In this document: in pieces, positions 6,919-15,725 of the stretch | Position numbering within the stretch: the first letter of the stretch is position 1 | Layout of the letters: each line of letters starts with the position of its first letter | Source of the DNA: JAYWAM01 sp043782425 | Lineage (GTDB): Bacteria; Pseudomonadota; Gammaproteobacteria; Burkholderiales; Usitatibacteraceae | Length of the DNA stretch: 29,865 nucleotides | NCBI GenBank assembly: GCA_043782425.1 | Contig: JAYWAM010000255.1 | Coordinates: forward strand, 1-29,865 | Direction: 5' to 3' | Program-made: the position numbers and the translations under genes | Notes under the pieces: generated by a model | The model's input: the letters and a program-made list of their open reading frames with translations, nothing else | Told to the model about the DNA's origin: nothing | Databases searched by the model: none

Positions 6919-8097
6919 ATGACCCCGCTTTCTATTCGAGCCTACACCACCAGCAGCGCCGCCGGCATCGGCAAGGCTGCGACCGTGCTCGCCTTGCGCG
7001 AGGCGCGTAGCGGACTGGCAGCTAACGATCTGGAATGGGCGCCGTTGCCGTGCTGGATAGGGCGTGTAAAAGCGGCTGAAGATATTGCGCTTGCACCAGC
7101 GCTGACCGCTTACGATTGTCGCAATAACCGCCTGGCGCTGCTGGCGTTGGAGCAGGATGGTTTTATGTCTGCCGTCGCGGCTGCAAAACAGCGTTACGGC
7201 GCTGACAGGGTTGGGGTGTTTCTCGGCACCAGCACCTCGGGAATTTTGTCCACCGAAATCGCCTATCAGCAGCGCGATGCGCTTAACGGCCGCCTGCCTG
7301 CCGGTTTTTGCTATGAGACGACGCATAATCTGGACGCTACCACCGAATTCGTGCGCCTGGTGCTTGGCCTCACCGGCCCGGCCATGACGCTCTCGACGGC
7401 GTGCTCATCGAGCGCCAAGGTGTTCTGCCTGGCCGAGCGCTTCATACGCTTGGGCTTGATTGATGCCGCCGTGGTGGGCGGCGTCGATAGCCTGTGCCTC
7501 ACCACGCTTTACGGTTTCAATTCATTGCAACTCGTGGCCCCAGACATCTGCCGGCCTTTCGATGCTGCGCGGCGCGGTCTGAGTATAGGCGAAGCGGGCG
7601 GATTTGCATTGCTGGATAAGGAACCGGGTGCATTGCGCTTACTGGGTTACGGCGAAACCAGCGATGCGCATCATATGTCAACACCGCATCCGCAAGGCGA
7701 CGGTGCGCGCCGCGCCATGCAACAAGCGCTGGCGCGCGCGCAGCTTGGCGCGAAGGATATTGATTACATCAACTTACACGGTACCGCCACGCCCGCCAAT
7801 GATCGCGCCGAGGGCCTTGCGGTGCACGACGTTTTCGGCGCAGTCACACCTTGTTCCTCGACCAAGGGTTTTACCGGGCACACGCTGGGAGCGGCGGGAA
7901 TCAGCGAAGCGGCGATCGCGTTGCTGAGCCTGGAGCACGGCTTCGTACCCGGTAGTCCGACGACACGCGAGGTCGATGGCGAAATACAGTGCGCCATTGT
8001 GCAACGCGGTTACGCTGCACCGCTTGCTAAAGTGATGAGCAACAGCTTCGGCTTCGGCGGCAGCAATTGCGCGCTGCTGTTTGGAGGGGAGCGTTGA
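6919..8097 (+). CDS. Beta-ketoacyl-ACP synthase (aryl polyene KS)
   Basis: This 392-residue thiolase-fold enzyme condenses malonyl-ACP with the growing polyene chain. All catalytic residues are in place: Cys162 in STACSSSAK, His287 in NLHGTATPAND, Lys316 in SSTKG and His321 in GHTLGAAG. The C-terminal NSFGFGGSN loop is intact. The next gene encodes a shorter KS-like partner and overlaps by one base (TGATG), matching the KS plus chain-length-factor pair (ApeO:ApeC type) of aryl-polyene clusters. There is no strong ribosome site before the ATG at 6919. It is the first pigment gene right of the accessory block and so may now use a promoter in or next to the inverted repeat. Confidence 0.92.
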   Translation: MTPLSIRAYTTSSAAGIGKAATVLALREARSGLAANDLEWAPLPCWIGRVKAAEDIALAPALTAYDCRNNRLALLALEQDGFMSAVAAAKQRYGADRVGVFLGTSTSGILSTEIAYQQRDALNGRLPAGFCYETTHNLDATTEFVRLVLGLTGPAMTLSTACSSSAKVFCLAERFIRLGLIDAAVVGGVDSLCLTTLYGFNSLQLVAPDICRPFDAARRGLSIGEAGGFALLDKEPGALRLLGYGETSDAHHMSTPHPQGDGARRAMQQALARAQLGAKDIDYINLHGTATPANDRAEGLAVHDVFGAVTPCSSTKGFTGHTLGAAGISEAAIALLSLEHGFVPGSPTTREVDGEIQCAIVQRGYAAPLAKVMSNSFGFGGSNCALLFGGER

Positions 8098-8876
8098 TGC
8101 GTGTTTTTGTCGAGGCGGTCGGCGTGCTGGCGCCGGGATTGCCTGACTGGGAAAGCAGCAAGCCGGTGCTTGCAGCAGAAATGGCTTATGCAGGCGCGCC
8201 GCTGGCCGCCATCATGCCGGCCAGCCTGCCGCCTGCGGAACGGCGGCGCAGCAGTCCGACGGTGCGCCTGGCGATTGCGGTGGCGGAACAAGCGTTGCAA
8301 CATACCGCGTTGGCATCGCACAACATGGCGATGGTGTTTTCGTCACATGAAGCGGCTGGCGTAATCACCCATCAGTTATGCGAAGTGCTGGCGGGCAGCC
8401 GCGAAGTTTCGCCCACACAATTCCACAACTCGGTGCACAACGCGCCGAGCGGCTATTACAGCATCGCCATGAATGCCAAGCACGCGGCCAGCAGCGTGTG
8501 TCGTGGCAAATGGAGTTTTGCGGCGGGGCTGTTGAATGCTGCGACGCAGGCGCTGGCCGATAATATGGCGGTGCTGTATGTGTGTTACGACAGCCCCCTG
8601 CCGCCGCCTTTGTGCGATGCCATGCCGGTGCTCGAGGCCACGACCATCGCGCTGGTTCTCACGCCCGCTCTCACGCCGCAATCGTTGGCGACATGGGAAA
8701 TCACGCTTGAAGCCAGCGCCGCTGAAACTGCCTGGCCGACATGGATGCCCGCAAGCTGGCGCGCCAATGCCAGCGCGCGCGGATTCGCCGCCTTGACCAC
8801 CTTGGTTGGCGGCAAGCAGCGTGTCGCCACCCTGCCGCTTTCACCCGAACTGATAGTGCAGATATGCCGCTGCTAG
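8097..8876 (+). CDS. Chain-length-factor-like beta-ketoacyl synthase partner
   Basis: This 259-residue protein resembles the short KS-like subunits (Pfam PF13723 type) that pair with a full ketosynthase in aryl-polyene synthesis. It lacks the Cys-His-His set of an active ketosynthase. Recognisable segments are the VEAVGVLAPGLPDW start and SPTQFHNSVHNAPSGYYSI in mid-protein, typical of this family. The ATG at 8097 is chosen over 8067 because it overlaps the KS stop by one base and has GGAGGGG upstream at the right distance. It probably sets polyene length as a heterodimer with the KS. Confidence 0.88.
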   Translation: MRVFVEAVGVLAPGLPDWESSKPVLAAEMAYAGAPLAAIMPASLPPAERRRSSPTVRLAIAVAEQALQHTALASHNMAMVFSSHEAAGVITHQLCEVLAGSREVSPTQFHNSVHNAPSGYYSIAMNAKHAASSVCRGKWSFAAGLLNAATQALADNMAVLYVCYDSPLPPPLCDAMPVLEATTIALVLTPALTPQSLATWEITLEASAAETAWPTWMPASWRANASARGFAALTTLVGGKQRVATLPLSPELIVQICRC

Positions 8877-9316
8877 ACCGCGCCGCCATAGCCGCGCGCA
8901 TTCCTCACGCCGGGCGCATGTGTCTGCTCGAGCGCGTGATGCACTGGGATCAACGCGCTATTCGCTGCGCTGCGCTATCGCATCGCGATCAAAATAACCC
9001 GTTACGCGACGCACAAGGTTTGCCGGTGTGGGCCGCTATTGAATACGCAGCCCAGGCCGCCGCCGTGCATGGCGCGCTGCTGCGTGCCGAAACTGCGCCG
9101 CGCGCCGGCGTGCTTGCGGCGCTGCGCGATGTAAATGCGTATTGCGAACGCCTGGATATTATCGACGAAGAGTTGATATTTTCAGCGAGTTTGCTGCATA
9201 GTGATGTGGCTGGGGCTATCTACCGCTTTGAGGCGCACGGTGGCGAAAAGCTGCTTTTAAGCGGTCAATTTACTTTGATGTATTTGAACGGCAAGCAAGG
9301 GGTAAAAAAGGCATGA
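8864..9316 (+). CDS. Hotdog-fold 3-hydroxyacyl-ACP dehydratase (ApeI/ApeP type)
   Basis: This 150-residue hotdog-fold protein has the FabZ-like start IPHAGRMCLLERV with the likely catalytic His15, and the helix segment AAIEYAAQAAAVHG. It removes water from the beta-hydroxyacyl-ACP to form each double bond of the polyene. In characterised aryl-polyene systems two such dehydratases work as a pair; only one is in this window. The ATG at 8864 overlaps the end of the preceding gene by 13 bases. The longer frame from 8741 is rejected because its extra residues are Arg-rich and antiparallel to the known start of the family. Confidence 0.87.
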   Translation: MPLLDRAAIAARIPHAGRMCLLERVMHWDQRAIRCAALSHRDQNNPLRDAQGLPVWAAIEYAAQAAAVHGALLRAETAPRAGVLAALRDVNAYCERLDIIDEELIFSASLLHSDVAGAIYRFEAHGGEKLLLSGQFTLMYLNGKQGVKKA

Positions 9317-9414
9317 CCGATTTTCTTGACGAGAAATACCCACCGCACCTGATTATGCAAAGCTTTTTTCATCACCTGCCACAACTACGGAGGCATGCAT
9401 TATGCCCAGACTGA
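9313..9414 (+). CDS. Possible micro-ORF bridging dehydratase and oxidoreductase
   Basis: An ATG overlaps the dehydratase stop (ATGA, 9313-9316) and opens 33 codons ending at 9412-9414, past the start of the next gene. The peptide begins MTDFLDEKYPPHL. In related clusters a FabG-like ketoreductase gene usually sits in this slot; nothing here resembles one. It may be a coupling ORF, or non-coding. Confidence 0.25.
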   Translation: MTDFLDEKYPPHLIMQSFFHHLPQLRRHALCPD

Positions 9415-10733
9415 AAATTGACGCCACACCCGACGCCGAGCGGCATTGTGAGGTTTTTGTGATCGGTTGCGGCCCGGCCGGATCGACCATCAGCGCGCTG
9501 CTGGCGCAAAAAGGCCGCGATGTGGCTGTGGTCGATAAGGAGCGCCATCCGCGTTTTCACATCGGCGAATCGCTGCTGCCGCTGAATATGCCCATCCTTC
9601 AGCGCCTGGGTGTGTGGGACGAACTGAAGGAAATCGGCATCCAGAAAAATGCCGCAGAATTCGAATCGCATATGCACAGCAAGACGGTGTGTTTCGAGTT
9701 CTCTCAGGCTTTCGACCAGCGCTGGCCTTACGCATTTCAGGTGCGCCGTTCCGAATTTGATCACATGCTGCTGAGGAATTGCGCCGCCAAGGGTGCGCGC
9801 GTGTACGAGGGCGCGCGCGTGACCTCGGTCGAGTTCGGCCCAGCGGGAAGCGACACGTTGGTCAACCTGCGGCTCGAAGACGGCGCAACGCAACAATGGC
9901 GCACCCAATTTCTGGTTGATGCTTCGGGGCGCGATACCTTTCTTTCCGAGCGCTTCGGCATCAAGCGCAAAAACAAGAACCATGCGAGCGCGGCGATATT
10001 CGGACATTTTCTTCATGCGCGTCGCAACAGCGGCAGCGCCGAAGGCCACATCACCATCGTATGGTTCGCACACGGCTGGTTCTGGTTCATTCCGCTCAAA
10101 GACGGCACAACCAGCGTCGGCGCGGTGTGCTGGCCTGCTTATATGAAATCGCGCAGCACCGATCCGACCACGTTTTTTATGCAGACCATCGCGCAGTGTC
10201 CGGAAATTGCCGCGCGTCTTACCGAGGCTGAACTGACTGCGCCAGTGACCGCCACGGGAAATTATTCGTATCACTCTGATCACATGAGCGGCGCAGGCTA
10301 CCTGATGGTCGGCGACGCCTGGGCCTTCGTCGATCCGGTGTTTTCCAGCGGCGTGTATCTGGCCATGAACAGTGCGATGCTGGGCGCCGATGTGGTTGAT
10401 TCGGTGTTGAAAGATCCGGCGCAAGCGCCCCAGCTCTACCGCGAATTCGAGCGCACCGTGCGACGCGGCGTGAAGACTTTTTCCTGGCTCATTTATCGCA
10501 TGACCTCGCCGGTGATACGCAAGCTTTTCATGGCGCCGCGCAACGTGTTCGGCGTGCAGTCCGCCGTGGTTTCGCTGCTGGCAGGCGACGTGTTCCGCTC
10601 AGGCCCGGTGCGCCCGCGCTTGTATTTATTCCGTGTGATTTATTATCTAAATTTTCTGGGAACCTTGCCGACGGCATTGCGCGCATGGCGTAAGCGCAGG
10701 CGCGATATTCAAGCGCCGGAAGAGAGCGCGTGA
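9402..10733 (+). CDS. FAD-dependent oxidoreductase, halogenase-like (PltA/CmlS-type family)
   Basis: This protein of about 443 residues has an N-terminal FAD motif (GCGPAGS, about residues 22-28), then RFHIGESLLPLN (about 51-62). It also has the WxWxIP motif of flavin-dependent halogenases (WFWFIP, about 225-230) and the second FAD motif MVGDAWAFVDPVFSSG (about 301-316). A Lys near residue 81 (IQKNAAEF) falls where halogenases keep their catalytic lysine. Xanthomonadins are brominated aryl polyenes whose clusters encode such a protein, so ring halogenation is a plausible job. Many close relatives, however, only oxidise or reduce. The start has GGAGG at 9389-9393. It is co-directional with all pigment genes and ends four bases before the next gene. 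Confidence 0.82.
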   Translation: MPRLKIDATPDAERHCEVFVIGCGPAGSTISALLAQKGRDVAVVDKERHPRFHIGESLLPLNMPILQRLGVWDELKEIGIQKNAAEFESHMHSKTVCFEFSQAFDQRWPYAFQVRRSEFDHMLLRNCAAKGARVYEGARVTSVEFGPAGSDTLVNLRLEDGATQQWRTQFLVDASGRDTFLSERFGIKRKNKNHASAAIFGHFLHARRNSGSAEGHITIVWFAHGWFWFIPLKDGTTSVGAVCWPAYMKSRSTDPTTFFMQTIAQCPEIAARLTEAELTAPVTATGNYSYHSDHMSGAGYLMVGDAWAFVDPVFSSGVYLAMNSAMLGADVVDSVLKDPAQAPQLYREFERTVRRGVKTFSWLIYRMTSPVIRKLFMAPRNVFGVQSAVVSLLAGDVFRSGPVRPRLYLFRVIYYLNFLGTLPTALRAWRKRRRDIQAPEESA

Positions 10734-10736
10734 GAT

Positions 10737-11633
10737 ATGAAAAGGCTTTTGTTGCCGGCCGTCGCTTGCGCTGCATTGCTGCATACAACGCGAGTTTTTG
10801 CCGAAGATCTTGTCGCCACGCGTTTTGCATCCATGAGCCTTGCCGCCTTGCGGCCCGCGCCGCTGCGTTTTTTACTCACTTTCGATGACGGGCCGAGCGG
10901 ACAAGCTGAGTACAACCCGACTGAAATCATTCTCAATACGTTGGCGGAAAACCCCACCCAGAAGAGCATCAAGGCGGTTTTTTTTGTGCAGACGCGCAGC
11001 AGTGATGGCGGTGCAACGGCGCGCGGACGAGCGCTGATCGAATGCGAGCAGGCGCAAGGCCACTTGCTCGCGTTGCACGATGGATCAACCTGGGGTCATC
11101 GCAGTCATCGCTACTTGAGCGATGCGGCGCTAGAGCAATTACTAAGAGACGGCGTGGCGGACCTAATACCCATCGCTGGCCGCCACGTCGTGTTGCTGCG
11201 CCCGCCGTATTGGGCGCACGATCTGCGCACCCTGGCCGCCTATAATCGCCACGGTTTGGAAATTGTGCTTACCGATATCAGCGCAAACGATGGCAAGGAT
11301 TGGGGCTTCAAGGCCAGTCCGCGGCGTTACAGTCACATGGCAAGCGAAATGGCGCGGGTGCGCGCAAGAATTATGCGTGGCGAGATAGGCGAGGTGGATG
11401 GCGTAACGCCGGTTGTAGTGGCTTTTCACGATACCAATGAATATACTGCGGCGCACATGCAAGAATATTTACAGTTGCTCGTCGATGCGGCGCAGGCGTG
11501 CGGGATGACGCTTTCCGCCCGGCCCTTTTACGCCGATGCCGCCGCGCTGGAACGCGCTGCCCAGGCGCGATCACGCGACATCACGCATCGCGCCGACATG
11601 GTGCCGTGGTGGTGGCGCTGGATTCAGTGGTAG
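10737..11633 (+). CDS. Exported polysaccharide deacetylase-family protein
   Basis: This 298-residue protein has a signal peptide (about residues 1-22, VFA-E cleavage). The NodB-type motif LTFDDGPSG carries the paired Asp residues, and a later stretch GHRSHRYLS takes the role of the metal-binding His pair. LLRPPYW and VVAFHDTNEY are the further family motifs. The catalytic set therefore looks present, though the His pair is spaced HRSH rather than the more common HxxxH. It probably removes acetyl groups from a sugar, perhaps on the glycan part of the pigment lipid; that link is inferred from position. It starts three bases after the oxidoreductase stop. Confidence 0.85.
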   Translation: MKRLLLPAVACAALLHTTRVFAEDLVATRFASMSLAALRPAPLRFLLTFDDGPSGQAEYNPTEIILNTLAENPTQKSIKAVFFVQTRSSDGGATARGRALIECEQAQGHLLALHDGSTWGHRSHRYLSDAALEQLLRDGVADLIPIAGRHVVLLRPPYWAHDLRTLAAYNRHGLEIVLTDISANDGKDWGFKASPRRYSHMASEMARVRARIMRGEIGEVDGVTPVVVAFHDTNEYTAAHMQEYLQLLVDAAQACGMTLSARPFYADAAALERAAQARSRDITHRADMVPWWWRWIQW

Positions 11634-11647
11634 CTGGGAAGCGCTGA

Positions 11648-12874
11648 ATGTTCCTTCAGATATTGATTATCCTGCTGACGGCACGGGTGCTTGCAGTCGT
11701 GCTGAGATATCTCGGTCAGCCGCCGGTCATCGGTGAAATGGCGGCGGGATTTGTGCTCGGCCCCATGCTGTTCGGCTGGCTGATGCCGGATTTGCAGCAG
11801 CAACTGTTTGCGCCGGCAAACCTGCACGAGGTACAAGGTATCGGCCAGCTCGGCTTAGTGCTTTTCATGTTTCTCATGGGTGCGGAACTGCGCATAGCCG
11901 AGTGCGGTGCGGCGCGGCAGGTGCGCGCTGCGGTGCAGCTTGCGGGCTTAAGTCTGCTGCTTCCCATGCTGCTCGGCGTTGCGCTTGCGCCGTTGTTGTA
12001 TCCGGGGATGGCGCCAGCGGGCATCGCGTTCTGGCCCTTTGCGTTCTTCATAGGTACAGCGCTGTCGGTTACCGCGCTACCGGTGATGGCGCGCATTCTC
12101 AAGGAGCGCAAGCTGGCCGAAAGCGAGCCGGGGAGGCTGGCTTTATCCGCCGCCGCAATTGGCGATGTTGTTGCCTGGCTCATGCTTGCCGTGGTGGTGG
12201 CGGCGAGTAAATCCAACCTGAATTGGGCGCATCTTGGCTTGACCCTGTTAGGACTAGCCGTGCTTTGCGGCGTGGTGTTCGGGGTGCTGCGGCCACTTAT
12301 CGCACGCTACCTTCAGCGCGGCACGGCGCACGAGCCGCTGCGCGTCAGGGATATGGGGGCGTTGTTGGGCGGCGCACTGTTGTGCGCCTATGCCACCGAG
12401 CTATTGCAGGTGCACGCCGCGTTTGGCGCATTCTTGTTCGGGCTCAGCCTGCCGCGCGATGAGCGCATTGCCGGGGCGCTGCAAAAACGCATCGAACCGC
12501 TGGTGTTGTTGGTGTTGATGCCATGTTTTTTTGTGCTCGCCGGATTGAACACCACTGGCAACGCGTTTGTGGTGACGGGTATGTCGCTATTCGCGCTTAT
12601 CCTGGGCGTGGCGATAGTGGGAAAAATTGTCGCCGGCAGCGCCGCTGCGCGTATTGCCGGGTTGCCGTGGCGCGATTGCCTCATGGTGGGCGCGCTGATG
12701 AATACGCGCGGCGTGGTGGAGCTGGTTTTTTTGAAAGTAGGGTTGGATGCCGGCCTCATCGGCGCTGAATTATTTACGCTGCTTTTTATGACCGCCTTAA
12801 TCACCACATTGATGACCACGCCGCTGATTAGTCTGATTTCTCATGTCGCGCCGCACAGACAGTGGACACAATAG
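11648..12874 (+). CDS. CPA2-family cation:proton antiporter (membrane domain only)
   Basis: This 408-residue membrane protein has about twelve hydrophobic segments and the family marks GQPPVIGEMAAGFVLGP near the start, LGLVLFMFLMGAEL, and SVTALPVMARIL. It ends after the last membrane helix, without the TrkA-N nucleotide domain seen in the KefB-like protein encoded at 13808. It exchanges K+ or Na+ for protons. It starts 14 bases after the deacetylase stop with GGGAAG upstream, so it is in the pigment operon. It could supply or balance the ion gradient used by the MMPL exporter, though this is speculation. Confidence 0.88.
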   Translation: MFLQILIILLTARVLAVVLRYLGQPPVIGEMAAGFVLGPMLFGWLMPDLQQQLFAPANLHEVQGIGQLGLVLFMFLMGAELRIAECGAARQVRAAVQLAGLSLLLPMLLGVALAPLLYPGMAPAGIAFWPFAFFIGTALSVTALPVMARILKERKLAESEPGRLALSAAAIGDVVAWLMLAVVVAASKSNLNWAHLGLTLLGLAVLCGVVFGVLRPLIARYLQRGTAHEPLRVRDMGALLGGALLCAYATELLQVHAAFGAFLFGLSLPRDERIAGALQKRIEPLVLLVLMPCFFVLAGLNTTGNAFVVTGMSLFALILGVAIVGKIVAGSAAARIAGLPWRDCLMVGALMNTRGVVELVFLKVGLDAGLIGAELFTLLFMTALITTLMTTPLISLISHVAPHRQWTQ

Positions 12875-12959
12875 CGACGCACAATACAACTGGTGTAAAG
12901 TGGTTCCAATTGAAGATGTTGTACAACCCTTTTATCAGCCGCAACTTTCGGCCACGCAA

Positions 12960-13757
12960 ATGCTAAATTTTGAAAAAGATGTGGTGGTGCTGATCCCGGC
13001 TTTCAACGAGGCGGCGACGCTGCGTGATCTGGTCAGTCGTGTATTGAAAATCGTGCCCAATGTGGTGGTGATAGACGATGGATCAAGCGATGCGAGCGCC
13101 GCACAGTTACACGGTCTGCCGATTACGTTGCTGCGCAACGAACGCAATCTTGGCAAGGCGGCAAGTCTGTGGAGGGGATTCGATAGCGCCCAGGCGCGCG
13201 CCGCGCGCTTCGTGGTGACGCTCGACGGCGATGGCCAGCACCGCCCGGAAGATATCGGGCGGCTGCTCAACACCGCAGAGCGCTTTCCTGGCAACATCGT
13301 CATTGGCGCGCGTCTGCACGACAAGAAAAATTTCCCTGCGCGGCGTTACTACGCCAATCAGTTCGCGCGCTTCTGGATATCCTGGGCGGCGGGCTATCCC
13401 ATCGCCGATACCCAGTCGGGTTTCCGTATTTATCCGGCTGTGCTGCTGCAATGCCTTACGCGCCGCGATGCGTCGTGGAATGGGTTTGTGTTTGAAAGCG
13501 AAATTTTAATTGCCGCCGCAAGCCGTGGCGTGCACAGCGTCGCAGTGGCGATTCCCGGCATTTATCCCCAGCAAGCGCGCGCCAGCCATTTCCGCCCGGT
13601 GTACGACATCGCCAGGATCGTGCTAATGGTGGCAGGTCGATTGCTCAAACGCGGCATGTATCCGCTGGGACTGTGGCGCAGTTTGAATTCACCCATGGCG
13701 ATAGATCGCTCCGCGGAACTGACGGAATTGGCGGGCGCCAGGCTGACCAAGGAGTAG
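12960..13757 (+). CDS. Family 2 glycosyltransferase (DPM1/polyprenol-phosphate type)
   Basis: The core is GT2: VVVLIPAFNEAATL at the start, VVVIDDGSSD, LRNERNLGKAASLWRGF, TLDGDGQH (the DxD-like metal site) and a QSGFRIYP segment. It is the soluble catalytic domain, with at most a weak hydrophobic stretch (ARIVLMVAGRLL) near the end. It transfers a sugar to a lipid or polyprenol carrier. The frame is open from ATG 12843, which would overlap the antiporter by 32 bases, but those 39 extra residues lack family similarity. The ATG at 12960 fits the family start better; neither has a clear ribosome site. Last gene of the left operon. Confidence 0.82.
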   Translation: MLNFEKDVVVLIPAFNEAATLRDLVSRVLKIVPNVVVIDDGSSDASAAQLHGLPITLLRNERNLGKAASLWRGFDSAQARAARFVVTLDGDGQHRPEDIGRLLNTAERFPGNIVIGARLHDKKNFPARRYYANQFARFWISWAAGYPIADTQSGFRIYPAVLLQCLTRRDASWNGFVFESEILIAAASRGVHSVAVAIPGIYPQQARASHFRPVYDIARIVLMVAGRLLKRGMYPLGLWRSLNSPMAIDRSAELTELAGARLTKE

Positions 13758-13807
13758 AAGAAAATGCGGCTTCTTTGGCGCATTGCGGATTATCGTGCAG
13801 GCCGCGC

Positions 13808-15574
13808 TTAAGAAGCGTCTTCTTCAAATAACCTTTCCAACTCTTCCGCGCCCTGGCGGGCTGCGGCGATCAGCTGCGCTTCGTCGTGATAAATCTTGTG
13901 CTGTCGATCTAACAGGGCTTCGTCGTGCCGGCGAAAGCGCCGCATCGCTTCATTGGCTTCGGCTTCGCTGTGGCCCAAGGCTACCAGCACGTCCCGCGCC
14001 AACTCAATGCTGGACAAAAATGTTTCGCGGATTTGTTTGTCAACGCCAATATCCATCAAACGATAGGCGTGCGGGCGGTTGCGGGCACGCGCGTATATTT
14101 TCAGATGTGGATAATGTTTCTTGACGATCTCTGCAGTTTTTATCGAGGCTTCGATATCGTCGATGGCGAGCACGAACACATCGGCTAAATCGGCGCGTGC
14201 GGCGCGCAGCAGGTCGAGACGCGAAGCGTCACCGAAATAAATCTTATTGCCAAATTTACGCACGAAGTCGACTTGCTCGAAGCTGGCTTCGAGCACGGTG
14301 AAAGGTATTTTCTTCATGCGCAACGTGCGCGCGACCATCTGACCAAAACGCCCGAAGCCTGCGATGATCACGCGATGCTCGCGCACTTCGATTTTGTCGA
14401 ATTGTTTGGGTTTGTCCGCGTCGAATCCGATTCTCAAAAGTTTTTCGTTCAATAAGATGAGCAGAGGCGTCAGCGCCATGGAAACCGAGACGACAACGAT
14501 TAACAGCTCCGCCAGGGATTTATCCAAAACCTGCGCACTCGCGGCAGCGCTGAACAAGACAAAGGCGAACTCGCTGCCTTGTGAAATGAACAGGGCGAGA
14601 TTAACGGCAGATGTGTGACTCAGCTTAGTAATGCGCGCCAAGCCATAGAGCAATAGCACTTTAACGGCCATTAATCCTACGACCAGACCCAGCACCGTCA
14701 ACGGCTGCTGCATGACCTGTCCCAGATTCATCGACATGCCTACGGCGATGAAAAATAGCCCCAACAGCAATCCCTTGAAGGGTTCGATGTCGGCTTCAAG
14801 TTCGTGGCGGTATTCCGAGTCGGCCAGCAATACCCCCGCGAGAAACGCGCCGAGCGCCATGGATAATCCGGCCAACTGCACAATCAAGGCGGTGCCTACC
14901 ACCACCAACAAGGCGGCCGCAACGAACACCTCGTGGCTGGCGGCCGAGGCGGCGAAACGCAGCAGCGGGCGCAACAGCCAGCGGCCACCCGCCACCACGA
15001 TGATCACAATCGCTATCGCCTTGAAGGCAACAATAAAACTCCAGCCTTGTTGCGCACCACTCGAACCTAACAGCGGAATAAGCGCAAGCAGCGGAATCGC
15101 TGCAAGATCTTGGAACAACAAAATGGCAAACGCGGCGCGCCCGTGATGGGTGGTGAGTTGCTTTTTTTCAGCGAGGATTTGCAGTGCAATAGCGGTGGAA
15201 GAAAAAGATAACACCAGGCCGACGACCAGCGCAGTGGCAGTGGACAAGCCCAACGCGGTTCCGATGACGGCAAAGACCACACCGGTTACCACGACCTGCG
15301 CGCCGCCTAGGCCAAATACCGGACGGCGCAACTCCCACAAACGCGAAGGCCGCAGTTCCAAGCCGATAATAAATAGCAGTAGAACGACGCCGAGTTCCGA
15401 AAAATGCAGAATGTTCTCGACGTCGCTGATAGCGCCGAGAATCCAGGGACCGATCAGCACGCCTGCGATCAGGTAACCTAAAACCGCGCCCATTCCCAAT
15501 TTTTTGAACAAAGGCACGGCGATCACCGTGGCTGCGAGGAAAATGACCGCTTCGTAAATTAATGGTGTGCCCAT
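13808..15574 (-). CDS. KefB/KefC-type glutathione-regulated potassium/proton antiporter
   Basis: This 588-residue protein begins with an antiporter domain of about twelve segments (VLGYLIAGVLIGPW, SFSSTAIALQIL, HHGRAAFAILLFQDL). A cytosolic TrkA-N (RCK) domain starts near HRVIIAGFGRFGQMVARTL, with a GxGxxG nucleotide site and YFGDASRLDLL. It ends in an acidic tail. Such proteins release K+ in response to glutathione adducts or during acid stress. The ATG at 15574 is chosen over a TTG at 15607 because homologues begin with a short stretch like MGTPLIYEAVIFLA. It converges with the left operon across a 50-base gap. Assignment to KefB rather than KefC is not possible from sequence alone. Confidence 0.88.
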   Translation of the reverse strand: MGTPLIYEAVIFLAATVIAVPLFKKLGMGAVLGYLIAGVLIGPWILGAISDVENILHFSELGVVLLLFIIGLELRPSRLWELRRPVFGLGGAQVVVTGVVFAVIGTALGLSTATALVVGLVLSFSSTAIALQILAEKKQLTTHHGRAAFAILLFQDLAAIPLLALIPLLGSSGAQQGWSFIVAFKAIAIVIIVVAGGRWLLRPLLRFAASAASHEVFVAAALLVVVGTALIVQLAGLSMALGAFLAGVLLADSEYRHELEADIEPFKGLLLGLFFIAVGMSMNLGQVMQQPLTVLGLVVGLMAVKVLLLYGLARITKLSHTSAVNLALFISQGSEFAFVLFSAAASAQVLDKSLAELLIVVVSVSMALTPLLILLNEKLLRIGFDADKPKQFDKIEVREHRVIIAGFGRFGQMVARTLRMKKIPFTVLEASFEQVDFVRKFGNKIYFGDASRLDLLRAARADLADVFVLAIDDIEASIKTAEIVKKHYPHLKIYARARNRPHAYRLMDIGVDKQIRETFLSSIELARDVLVALGHSEAEANEAMRRFRRHDEALLDRQHKIYHDEAQLIAAARQGAEELERLFEEDAS

Positions 15575-15725
15575 CAAGGCTTTCTTGATATTTGAAACGG
15601 ATGACAAACGTTATGCTGCCCGAGCGCAGCAAGGTCGGCAAGTGAATCGCGACTTACGATAATAACGGCGTGGCTTTAATGCAGCCCGCGATTTATTAGG
15701 CTAGGCAAGGGCGGCACGTACCAGA

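Noticed and set aside
9372..10424. Long minus-strand frame of 350 codons opposite the halogenase-like gene
   Set aside because: His/Arg-rich shadow typical of GC-rich coding DNA; no family resemblance, and the + strand gene has full FAD and WxWxIP motifs.
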